Source: Bacteroidales bacterium
GTDB lineage: Bacteria > Bacteroidota > Bacteroidia > Bacteroidales > F082
DNA length: 13,452 nt
Reading direction: 5' to 3'
Assembly: GCA_024689285.1 (NCBI GenBank)
Contig: JAILDR010000042.1
Location: 1 to 13,452 of the forward strand
Made by a program: the position numbers and the translations under genes. Of the stretch, positions 8,005-13,359 are shown piece by piece. Each line of letters starts with the position of its first letter. The stretch's first letter is position 1. Below the pieces are notes generated by a model that saw only the letters and a program-made list of their open reading frames with translations, was not told where the DNA came from and made no database searches.

Positions 8005-8064
8005 AACTGCAACAACTGCAACAGAATTACGTTTCAGCCTTTTGCAGTTGTTGCAGTTTTTTTT
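8005..8064 (+). terminator. Strong terminator of second POT gene
   Basis: AACTGCAACAACTGCAA (8005-8021) pairs perfectly over 17 bp with its complement at 8042-8058 across a 20-nt loop and runs into eight T residues. Each arm is itself a direct repeat of AACTGCAAC. It lies 13 nt after the transporter stop. Confidence 0.9.
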
Positions 8065-8159
8065 CGGAGGGTGCAGACGAGGCTGGACACCCCTCAAATC
8101 TCGTCTTCTCTGACTTTATCTCATAACAACGCTGACCCCGACTCCGCCAGCCTCCAAGG

Positions 8160-8203
8160 TAACTCTGATGTAACTCTGACTTAACACTAACTTGAGACTA
8201 ACC
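8160..8203. repeat. Degenerate 11-bp tandem repeat, four units
   Basis: TAACTCTGA, TAACTCTGA, TAACACTAA and TGAGACTAA begin at 8160, 8171, 8182 and 8193, each followed by a 2-bp filler, so the period is exactly 11. The first two cores are identical and the later ones decay. On the other strand the core reads AGTTA, as in the small array at 11649. Confidence 0.6.
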
Positions 8204-8269
8204 CCATAATTCACATCTTAATCAACCGCCAAACCATTAAAGCGGCTCCCATTTCCCTATTTGAGAGAT

Positions 8270-8335
8270 ATGCCTTTTCTCTCACAGCAACATGCCTTAT
8301 CGCTTATAGCGATACGCCTTGTCGCTCTTGGCATT
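8270..8335. repeat. Imperfect 22-bp tandem repeat, three units
   Basis: Units start at 8270, 8292 and 8314, exactly 22 bp apart, each opening with AYGCCTTnTCKCT. The middle unit contains a hairpin, ATCGCT-TAT-AGCGAT. The first overlaps another, TGAGAGA / TCTCTCA. Spacing is regular, but the sequence after base 13 of each unit is not conserved. It is too short and too uneven for a CRISPR array. Confidence 0.55.
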
Positions 8336-8487
8336 TGATCAAAATGACCAACGGAAACACTTGAAGTTTACAATTCTGATTTCGTTCCCTCCCATAAAGG
8401 AGAAAAAAAATGCCGAAAGTGTGTTTAATAGTTATATTAAAACGCTTAGCTTGCGGGAATAAAACATAATCCTTGTTGATCCAAATA

Positions 8488-8503
8488 CCTTTTCTAGAAA
8501 AGG
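8488..8503. repeat. Perfect 16-bp palindrome
   Basis: CCTTTTCTAGAAAAGG is fully self-complementary. The flanks extend the symmetry imperfectly (ATCCAAAT on the left, ATTTGaacGGAT on the right). It lies 113 bp upstream of the DUF4160 -7 box and could be a dimeric regulator site; no function can be assigned. Confidence 0.45.
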
Positions 8504-8527
8504 ATTTGAACGGATGAACTAAAACCG

Positions 8528-8556
8528 AAAAGTCGGCAGCAATGTCGGCTTTTTTT
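8528..8556 (+). terminator. GNRA-capped terminator (copy 2), no gene directly upstream
   Basis: AAAAGTCGGCA / TGTCGGCTTTT (two G-U pairs) closed by GCAA, a GNRA tetraloop, with seven T residues. The 33-nt stretch matches copy 1 at 2507 at 31 positions, and both differences keep the fold. The nearest upstream plus-strand gene ends 536 nt earlier and has its own terminator. Confidence 0.8.
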
Positions 8557-8576
8557 GTGTACAAAAATGCTCGAAC

Positions 8577-8608
8577 CTTGCTGGTATAAAAATTTATACC
8601 TATTTTTG
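8577..8608 (+). promoter_or_regulatory. Promoter of DUF4160-DUF2442-que gene set
   Basis: The -7 box TATTTTTG (8601-8608) fits TAnnTTTG; CTTG at 8577-8580, 20 bp upstream, is a fair -33 element. The expected start near 8615 leaves a leader of about 9 nt, too short for a preQ1 riboswitch. No other such box was found before queF, queC, queD or queE. Confidence 0.6.
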
Positions 8609-8623
8609 CAGAAAATTTCTGTT

Positions 8624-8857
8624 ATGCCTACTCTGTTGATAACCTTTGGAATGCGATTCTTCTTTTACTTGGACGAGCATCAGCCCATCCATGTACATGT
8701 GGATTACAACGGAAAAAAGGCCAAAATCGCTTTGGAGCCATCGGTTAGTTTGGTATACAACCGCGGACTAAAAGAACAAGAAATCAAAAAAGCCATCGAC
8801 ACTTTCGCTATCTATCGCGAGAATTTCATTGAGGAATGGCATAAACGTTTTGACTAA
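8624..8857 (+). CDS. DUF4160 domain protein
   Basis: A 77-residue protein, MPTLLITFGMRFFFYLDEHQ onward, with the DUF4160 pattern: an N-terminal strand pair ending FFFYLDEHQPIHVHVDYNGKKAKIAL (roughly residues 12-37) and a C-terminal helix with RENFIEEWHKRF. The histidines of the HxPxHxHV-like segment (HQPIHVHV) are typical of the family. Biochemical function is unknown. DUF4160 genes are commonly found directly before DUF2442 genes, as here, and the pair has been proposed as a toxin-antitoxin module; that idea is untested here. The start at 8624 is chosen over an in-frame upstream ATG at 8555 because the promoter -7 box lies between them and family members begin MPT. The next gene starts 13 nt after its stop. 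Confidence 0.8.
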   Translation: MPTLLITFGMRFFFYLDEHQPIHVHVDYNGKKAKIALEPSVSLVYNRGLKEQEIKKAIDTFAIYRENFIEEWHKRFD

Positions 8858-8870
8858 ACAATCAAGGAAT

Positions 8871-9287
8871 ATGGAAAAGATAAAGAACATCTGGTTTGAT
8901 GGAAACAGAATCTACATGAAGACAACGGAAGGCTGCGTCATGAACCGCCCGTTAGAGGCTTATCCCGAATTGCAGGAAGCCTCAATGGAGCAACGCAACG
9001 ACTTCACCATCGATGAAGAAGGTACTTCCATCCGCTGGGAATACTTGGATGCCGACATGCACATCTCAAGCTTTTACGAAACCAGCGAACCGAACGCCCA
9101 AAACAAAGTGGCCGATATGTTCAAGCGCTTCCCGTGGCTCAACGTGTCGGAAGTGGCGCGCTTCATCGGGATCAATAAGAGCCTGCTGGCCCGCTACATC
9201 TACGGCATCTCAAAGCCGAGCGAGCAACGCTTGCAACAGATTCGCTACACCCTGCACAAATTGGGAACAGAACTGCAAAGCGCTTGA
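8871..9287 (+). CDS. DUF2442 protein with C-terminal helix-turn-helix
   Basis: A 138-residue protein in two parts. Residues 1-70 resemble DUF2442: short strands [15 protein letters not shown], then [12 protein letters not shown], ending in the [19 protein letters not shown] segment. Residues about 80-125 form a helix-turn-helix of the XRE/Cro kind ([27 protein letters not shown]), so DNA binding is likely. The ATG at 8871 is preferred over an upstream in-frame ATG at 8829, which overlaps the DUF4160 gene; AAGGAAT just before 8871 is one of the few SD-like sequences in the window. With DUF4160 it forms the pair described for that gene. It ends 25 nt before queF, so it may be co-transcribed with the queuosine genes and may regulate them; that is inference. 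Confidence 0.78.
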   Translation: MEKIKNIWFDGNRIYMKTTEGCVMNRPLEAYPELQEASMEQRNDFTIDEEGTSIRWEYLDADMHISSFYETSEPNAQNKVADMFKRFPWLNVSEVARFIGINKSLLARYIYGISKPSEQRLQQIRYTLHKLGTELQSA

Positions 9288-9312
9288 ATTATCAACAAAA
9301 AAACAACTGACA

Positions 9313-9783
9313 ATGTCAAGAAACGAACAAGAATTAAAAGGCGTTACGCTGTTGGGCAACCAAAACACACGATACAGCTACGACTATACGCCCGAGGTAC
9401 TGGAAACATTTGAGAACAAACATCCTGAGAACGAATACCTTGTGACTTTGGATTGTCCAGAGTTTACCTCGTTGTGCCCCAAGACAGGTCAGCCTGACTT
9501 CGGGCACATCATCATTAACTATATCCCACGCACGCTGATGGTGGAGAGCAAGAGCCTCAAGCTCTATCTCTTCAGCTTCCGTAATCATGGCGACTTCCAC
9601 GAAGACTGTGTGAACATCATCATGAAAGATCTGGTCAAATTGATGGATCCTAAGTATTTGGAAGTCATAGGCCTATTCAATCCACGTGGTGGTATCTCCA
9701 TCAAACCTTTCGCCAACTACGGTGACGCTGAGCATCAGGATATAGTGAGACAACGCCTTTTGGCCAGTTTCCATAACTCATAA
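9313..9783 (+). CDS. queF: NADPH-dependent 7-cyano-7-deazaguanine (preQ0) reductase
   Basis: QueF reduces the nitrile of preQ0 to the aminomethyl of preQ1, the base later inserted into tRNA and turned into queuosine. This is the single-domain, roughly 150-residue type (156 aa). The catalytic Cys55 lies in [12 protein letters not shown] with Asp62, the QueF motif ESKSLKLY is at 78-85, and His96-Glu97 occur in FHEDCVN; from memory these positions coincide with those of the Bacillus subtilis enzyme. The ATG at 9313 gives the normal family N-terminus; an in-frame extension back to 9013 overlaps the upstream gene in another frame and is rejected. The gene lies 25 nt after the DUF2442-HTH gene and 102 nt before queC. 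A palindromic repeat (9793-9863) fills most of the latter gap. Confidence 0.95.
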   Translation: MSRNEQELKGVTLLGNQNTRYSYDYTPEVLETFENKHPENEYLVTLDCPEFTSLCPKTGQPDFGHIIINYIPRTLMVESKSLKLYLFSFRNHGDFHEDCVNIIMKDLVKLMDPKYLEVIGLFNPRGGISIKPFANYGDAEHQDIVRQRLLASFHNS

Positions 9784-9792
9784 TGAAATGAA

Positions 9793-9863
9793 AACCACGA
9801 ATTACACTAATGAAACGAACACGAATTATTTGACAATTCGTCATATTCGTATAATTCGTAGTT
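9793..9863. repeat. ACGAATT-type palindromic repeat, copy 1 (queF-queC gap)
   Basis: An imperfect 71-bp inverted repeat. The left arm starts AACCACGAATTACAC and the right arm ends ATAATTCGTAGTT. Read on the opposite strand, the right arm (AACTACGAATTATACGAAT) matches the left except for scattered changes. The same element occurs at 10976. It probably folds in the mRNA between queF and queC. Confidence 0.75.
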
Positions 9864-9885
9864 AAATAGCTGATATACAAAATCT

Positions 9886-10539
9886 ATGAAAGACGCAGTG
9901 ATTATCATATCGGGAGGCATGGACTCCACCACGATGCTGTATGAATACAAGGATGAAATCGCCTTGGCCATCACCTTCGACTATGGCTCGACACAAAACG
10001 GTCGTGAGCGCATCTGCGCCGTCACCCATTGCCAGCGCTTGGGCATCAGGCACATCGTGGTACCCTTGGAGTTCATGCACCGCTATTTCAAGAGTGCCCT
10101 GCTGATGACTGCTGACGACATTCCTGAAGGCAACTACAACGACGAGAACATGAAATCGACGGTAGTACCATTCCGCAACGGCATCATGCTGGCCATCGCT
10201 GCCGGCATTGCTGAGAGCAACGGCCTGAAGCGGGTGATGATAGCCAACCATGCAGGCGACCATTCCATTTATCCCGACTGTCGCCCAAGCTTCGTCAACG
10301 CGATGTCGGAGGCGATGTCGGCAGGAACGTATGAAAACATTACCGTCTATGCACCCTACACCCACTTGAGCAAAAAGGAAATCGCCGAGCACGGAAAGGC
10401 TCTTGGCTTGGATTATAGCGAGACCTATTCCTGCTACAAAGGCGGCGAGAAGCATTGCGGCAAATGCGGCACCTGCCGCGAACGCATCGAAGCCCTCCGT
10501 GCTGCCGACATTAAGGATACAACCGAATACCAATCATAA
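9886..10539 (+). CDS. queC: 7-cyano-7-deazaguanine (preQ0) synthase
   Basis: QueC uses ATP and ammonia to convert 7-carboxy-7-deazaguanine to preQ0. The protein is 217 residues, normal for the family. The PP-loop ATP-pyrophosphatase motif SGGMDS is at 9-14. The C-terminal zinc site consists of Cys183, Cys191, Cys194 and Cys197 (C-x7-CGKCGTC). Internal family blocks are TFDYGSTQ, VPFRNGIMLAIAAGIAE and YPDCRPSFV. Its product is the substrate of QueF encoded just upstream. No TAnnTTTG box lies in the gap before it, so it probably depends on readthrough from the promoter at 8577. Confidence 0.96.
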   Translation: MKDAVIIISGGMDSTTMLYEYKDEIALAITFDYGSTQNGRERICAVTHCQRLGIRHIVVPLEFMHRYFKSALLMTADDIPEGNYNDENMKSTVVPFRNGIMLAIAAGIAESNGLKRVMIANHAGDHSIYPDCRPSFVNAMSEAMSAGTYENITVYAPYTHLSKKEIAEHGKALGLDYSETYSCYKGGEKHCGKCGTCRERIEALRAADIKDTTEYQS

Positions 10540-10576
10540 CACACAATATACAGCAGCCACGATGTGACCGTCCCTA

Positions 10577-10616
10577 CAACTGAAAACTGCCAACTAAAAA
10601 CTACCAACTAAATATG
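10577..10616. repeat. 14-bp direct repeat before queD
   Basis: CAACTGAAAACTGC (10577), CAACTAAAAACTAC (10591) and a truncated CAACTAAATATG (10605) lie head to tail, the last running into the queD start codon. A-rich, unstructured repeats at this position could help ribosome loading in a genome with little Shine-Dalgarno use. Confidence 0.5.
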
Positions 10617-10967
10617 TATTACGTTAGAAAAACCTTGGAAATATCCTCCTGTCACCAGCTCTACCTTGATTATGAGAGCAAGTGTGAGAACCTTCATGGA
10701 CATAACTGGAAAGTTAATGTGTATTGCCGCGCTGCGGAATTGGACAACAATGGTATGGTGTGCGACTTCACCGAAATCAAGCGGTTGATTCATGGAAAGA
10801 TTGACCATACCAACCTCAATGAGGTGCTGGATTTCAACCCGACTGCCGAGAATTTGGCCAAGTGGATTGTCGACACCGTCCCGAACTGCTACCGCGCCGA
10901 TGTGTGGGAATCGCGCGACAACAAGGCTTCCTACATCAAGGACGACGCACTACAGAATTTCGATTGA
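10614..10967 (+). CDS. queD: 6-carboxy-5,6,7,8-tetrahydropterin synthase
   Basis: QueD converts dihydroneopterin triphosphate, made by GTP cyclohydrolase I, to 6-carboxytetrahydropterin, the first committed queuosine step. It is a 117-residue member of the PTPS fold. Zinc ligands His14 (SSCHQL), His28 and His30 (CENLHGHNW) and catalytic Cys24 are present, as are Asp64-His65 (KIDHTNLNE), the PTAEN block (76-80) and Glu99 (WESRD). CxxxHGH is the QueD-type spacing, favouring this over mammalian-type PTPS. The start at 10614 lies 74 nt after queC. No folE is in the window, so the substrate comes from elsewhere in the genome. Confidence 0.95.
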   Translation: MYYVRKTLEISSCHQLYLDYESKCENLHGHNWKVNVYCRAAELDNNGMVCDFTEIKRLIHGKIDHTNLNEVLDFNPTAENLAKWIVDTVPNCYRADVWESRDNKASYIKDDALQNFD

Positions 10968-10975
10968 TTATTATA

Positions 10976-11034
10976 AACCACGAATTGAACGAATTACACG
11001 AAAATGATTCGTCAAATTCGTGTAATTCGTAGTT
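10976..11034. repeat. ACGAATT-type palindromic repeat, copy 2 (queD-queE gap)
   Basis: A 59-bp relative of the repeat at 9793, starting AACCACGAATT and ending TAATTCGTAGTT. Its core is a perfect 14-bp inverted repeat, ACGAATTACACGAA (10989-11002) with its complement at 11017-11030. It ends 4 bp before the queE ATG, so the hairpin could affect queE translation. Confidence 0.8.
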
Positions 11035-11038
11035 CCTT

Positions 11039-11629
11039 ATGTATCGGATAAACGAAATATTCTACTCCCTGCAAGGCGAGGGCTTCCATAGCGGAACGCC
11101 CGCCGTGTTCGTGCGCTTCAGCGGCTGCAACCTCCGCTGCGCCTTTTGCGACACACAGCACCAGCAAGGCACGATGATGCCTCTGCAGGCGATTGTGGAC
11201 GAGGTCAACCACTACCCTGTCGCCCCGTTGGTGGTGTTGACGGGCGGCGAGCCTTCCCTTTTCATCGATGAAGCGTTTGTTGAGGAGCTGAAGCAAAAGA
11301 CCCGCAAGCGCATCTCCATTGAGACCAACGGCACACATTCCCTACCTTCCAACCTGGACTGGGTGACTCTGTCGCCCAAGACAGCCTTCGAGGGCGGCGA
11401 CACAGAGCCCTGCCTGCTACAACGATGCGACGAACTGAAAGTAGTCTATCTTGGTCAAGATCTGAGTCAATATGATGACATAGAAACCCGCCATCGTTTC
11501 CTGCAGCCCTGCTATTGCGAGGATGCCGTACTGCGGCAATCCAACATGAAAGCCTGCGTCGAGGCGGTGCTGGCGCACCCCGGCTGGCGGCTTTCGCTAC
11601 AGGTACACCGAGTGATAGGTATTCCATAG
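11039..11629 (+). CDS. queE: 7-carboxy-7-deazaguanine synthase (radical SAM)
   Basis: QueE is the radical S-adenosylmethionine enzyme that contracts 6-carboxytetrahydropterin to 7-carboxy-7-deazaguanine, between QueD and QueC. It has 196 residues, within the family range. The [4Fe-4S] motif is Cys30-x3-Cys34-x2-Cys37 (CNLRCAFC). The N-terminal block NEIFYSLQGEGFHSGTPAVF, the GGEP motif (69-72) and the C-terminal LSLQVHRVIGIP are all QueE-like. It is the last gene of the set; psd follows in convergent orientation. The ACGAATT repeat directly before the ATG replaces any obvious ribosome binding site. Confidence 0.96.
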   Translation: MYRINEIFYSLQGEGFHSGTPAVFVRFSGCNLRCAFCDTQHQQGTMMPLQAIVDEVNHYPVAPLVVLTGGEPSLFIDEAFVEELKQKTRKRISIETNGTHSLPSNLDWVTLSPKTAFEGGDTEPCLLQRCDELKVVYLGQDLSQYDDIETRHRFLQPCYCEDAVLRQSNMKACVEAVLAHPGWRLSLQVHRVIGIP

Positions 11630-11648
11630 TATTTTTGGGTAGGCCCAA

Positions 11649-11670
11649 AGTAGGAGTTAAGTAGGAGTTG
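11649..11670. repeat. Two-unit 11-bp direct repeat
   Basis: AGTAGGAGTTA followed directly by AGTAGGAGTTG, 20 bp after the queE stop. The period and AGTTA core recall the reverse strand of the array at 8160. Confidence 0.45.
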
Positions 11671-11697
11671 GAAATCTCGGATTTTCGTCCCTAACGC

Positions 11698-11726
11698 GGT
11701 CATTATGGTCAAGGTCAAAGTGGTCA
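11698..11726. repeat. GGTCA direct repeats
   Basis: Four GGTCA words start at 11698, 11707, 11713 and 11722, spaced 9, 6 and 9 bp, in the queE/psd convergent gap. Direct half-site-like spacing could mean regulator binding, but a degenerate simple repeat is equally likely. Confidence 0.4.
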
Positions 11727-11770
11727 AACTTGTTTGATGGCCTAACAACAAAAAACTCATTGGTGCTTTT

Positions 11771-11809
11771 CGTGTGGCTTCGGCCTGAGCTGGAGCTACA
11801 CGTTATTTT
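11771..11809 (+). terminator. Weak candidate terminator after queE
   Basis: CGTGTGGCT (11771-11779) pairs with AGCTACACG (11794-11802) over 9 bp with one G-U pair. Alternatively, GGC-TTCG-GCC forms inside it. A loose T-tract (TTATTTT) follows. It lies 141 nt after queE and ends at the psd stop codon, so it is a tentative call. Confidence 0.35.
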
Positions 11810-12483
11810 CACCTCAAATAGACCAACACGGTCTCTTTCCCTATCGTTCTATCCCCAATCTTCACTTTCACGTCAGCATCAAAAGGGAGAAACACATCAA
11901 CACGCGAGCCGAAACGGATCATACCTAATTCCTCGCCAGCAAGGGCTTCATCACCTGGCTGAAGATCACAAACGATGCGCCGTGCTACAAACCCAGCAAT
12001 TTGACGCACTAATATCTCACGGTTTTTTTTGTCTTTAATAACAATCGTATTATGCTCATTATCAGTAGACGATTTAGGCTTAAACGCCAAAAGGAACTTC
12101 CCAGGATGATATTTGTAATACGTCACTTCGCCATCAAAAGGGAAAAAATTGACATGCACATCGTAAATTGACATAAAAATGGAAATCTGACGACGTATTT
12201 CATGGAAATACTCATCCTCAAGCACAAGCTCATTGGCTGCAACAACGCCATCAGCAGGCGAAAGCACAGCATCATCTTCCTTTAAAGTTTTTCGCCAAAT
12301 GGGAACACGAAAAAAGCGAATCGTCAAGACAAGCACAACACTCAGAAATACATAGAGAATAAAATGCCAAAGCGTTTGTGTAGGATAAAACTTATTGACA
12401 AAAAACAAAATTGCTAAAACGACAGCAAGAGTGATTAAAATTGCTTTAGTTCCTTCCTCATGTATACGTTTATGTATCTTCAT
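11809..12483 (-). CDS. psd: Phosphatidylserine decarboxylase (small, pyruvoyl-dependent type)
   Basis: Converts phosphatidylserine to phosphatidylethanolamine at the inner membrane. The proenzyme has 224 residues, the short bacterial type. Two hydrophobic helices occupy about residues 13-56. LSPADGVV follows, then SIFMSIYDVHVNFFPFDGEV and, near the end, MIRFGSRVDVF. Gly192-Ser193 is the expected self-cleavage site that turns Ser193 into the pyruvoyl cofactor. Its start codon overlaps the cdsA stop (ATGA, 12483-12480), so the two are translationally coupled. CDP-diacylglycerol from CdsA feeds phosphatidylserine synthase, whose product is the substrate here; that gene is not in the window. The gene looks more A+T-rich than the que genes. 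Confidence 0.94.
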   Translation of the reverse strand: MKIHKRIHEEGTKAILITLAVVLAILFFVNKFYPTQTLWHFILYVFLSVVLVLTIRFFRVPIWRKTLKEDDAVLSPADGVVAANELVLEDEYFHEIRRQISIFMSIYDVHVNFFPFDGEVTYYKYHPGKFLLAFKPKSSTDNEHNTIVIKDKKNREILVRQIAGFVARRIVCDLQPGDEALAGEELGMIRFGSRVDVFLPFDADVKVKIGDRTIGKETVLVYLR

Positions 12484-13247
12484 AGCAGCAGCAAATAAAC
12501 AAAAATAAACGATATGCTGAACAAAACTGAATCAAAACGGTCTAAAACTCCACCATGACCAGGAATGAGTTTACCTGAATCCTTAACACCAGCTTGCCGT
12601 TTCAACATGGATTCACATAAATCACCTAAAGTACCAAAAACAACAGCGATAGTAGCCATTCCAATTCCTTTAGCCAACGGAAGCCAATCAACACAATGGA
12701 CAAAAACCACAATAGCAATAACTGTAAAGACAAAGCCACCGATACTACCTTCAATAGTTTTTCCAGGAGAGATGCGAGAAAAAAGCTTATGTTTCCCCAA
12801 TAGACTACCAGTTAAATAGGCAAAAATGTCATTAGTCCATAATAATAAGAAAACAAGGAGCAACATCTCAGGACAAAAAGTCTCATACATGCGTGCCATC
12901 AAAGCACAGGGTAAAGACAAAAAAGCCAAAGATCCATAAACAAAAGAGGCAATTGTTTTATAATCGTACGACTTGGAAAACAATGCCAAAAGGAAAGGAG
13001 CCAAGACAAAAAGAAAACGGACTGGAGGTAAGAATAAAAAGGTAAGGAAAAAGCCAACAACGAATAGTTCACCCAAGACAAGAAATAACCTATCGTCAAC
13101 ATGTAGAAGCCGACTCATTTCATAAGTGCCTAAGATAACGATAAGTAGTGCCAATGCTGTCAAGCTCCAAAAGGAAAACAAAACGCAGACGATGATGACG
13201 GCTACTAATGCTACCCCTGATAAAGTTCGTGTCAACAACTCACGCAT
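12480..13247 (-). CDS. cdsA: Phosphatidate cytidylyltransferase (CDP-diacylglycerol synthase)
   Basis: Integral membrane enzyme that makes CDP-diacylglycerol from CTP and phosphatidic acid, the branch point of bacterial phospholipid synthesis. It has 255 residues with about eight hydrophobic segments. The C-terminal signature (213-239) is complete: SMLKR, then VKDSGKLIPGHGGVLDRFD. An upstream block LLLWTNDIFAYLTGSLLGKHKL with ISPGKTIEGSIGG is also family-typical. It overlaps psd by 4 bp. A -7 box lies at 13274-13267, and the 5S rRNA terminator separates it from the rRNA operon upstream. Base composition is A+T-rich, like psd. Confidence 0.95.
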   Translation of the reverse strand: MRELLTRTLSGVALVAVIIVCVLFSFWSLTALALLIVILGTYEMSRLLHVDDRLFLVLGELFVVGFFLTFLFLPPVRFLFVLAPFLLALFSKSYDYKTIASFVYGSLAFLSLPCALMARMYETFCPEMLLLVFLLLWTNDIFAYLTGSLLGKHKLFSRISPGKTIEGSIGGFVFTVIAIVVFVHCVDWLPLAKGIGMATIAVVFGTLGDLCESMLKRQAGVKDSGKLIPGHGGVLDRFDSVLFSISFIFVYLLLL

Positions 13248-13266
13248 GATTCAATAATTTTGGCTG

Positions 13267-13274
13267 CAAAGATA
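13267..13274 (-). promoter_or_regulatory. -7 box of cdsA-psd
   Basis: On the minus strand the bases read TATCTTTG, fitting TAnnTTTG, 19 bp before the cdsA start. No convincing -33 TTTG lies upstream. The leader would be about 13 nt. Confidence 0.6.
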
Positions 13275-13311
13275 GAGAAAAAACAGGAATGGGTCAGGGC
13301 CGTGCGGGGAC

Positions 13312-13351
13312 AAAAACAGCGAAGCCTGCTCAGTAATCCGGAGCAGGCTTC
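13312..13351 (-). terminator. Terminator after the 5S rRNA
   Basis: GAAGCCTGCTC (13321-13331) and GAGCAGGCTTC (13341-13351) form a perfect 11-bp stem with a 9-nt loop. Read on the minus strand, five T residues follow (13316-13312) after a 4-nt gap. It ends the rRNA operon. Confidence 0.85.
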
Positions 13352-13359
13352 CCGTTGTG

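Larger units (their letters stand above)
8065..8527. other. Gene-free, repeat-rich spacer
   Basis: About 460 bp without a convincing gene between two terminators. It contains two interleaved complementary segment pairs (8067-8106), a period-11 array (8160-8203), a period-22 array (8270-8335) and a palindrome (8488-8503). The only longer open frame (8304-8564, minus) starts beyond the terminator hairpin at 8528-8553, reads through it, and resembles no known protein. No TAnnTTTG box was found here on either strand. Confidence 0.6.

Noticed and set aside
8270..8335. CRISPR-like array
   Set aside because: Only three 22-bp units, with just about 13 bp conserved, no separate spacers and no cas genes nearby.
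2507..8560. Composite transposon bounded by the repeated terminators
   Set aside because: No transposase, no terminal inverted repeats and no target-site duplication; the shared sequence is fully explained as a terminator.
8304..8564. Minus-strand open frame of 86 codons
   Set aside because: It starts beyond the terminator hairpin at 8528-8553 and reads through it, has no promoter box, shows no recognisable domain, and spans repeats and a palindrome.
8609..8623. preQ1 riboswitch before the que gene set
   Set aside because: The promoter leaves only about 9-15 nt of leader, and no preQ1-I-like hairpin with A-rich tail was found before queF, queC, queD or queE.
9013..9312. 100-codon N-terminal extension of queF
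   Set aside because: It overlaps the DUF2442-HTH gene in another frame, is rich in Ser, Arg, Trp and Thr like a shifted frame, and the normal QueF N-terminus begins at 9313.
9862..10533. Minus-strand open frame of 223 codons opposite queC
   Set aside because: Complementary to queC, whose motifs are all intact; the product resembles nothing.
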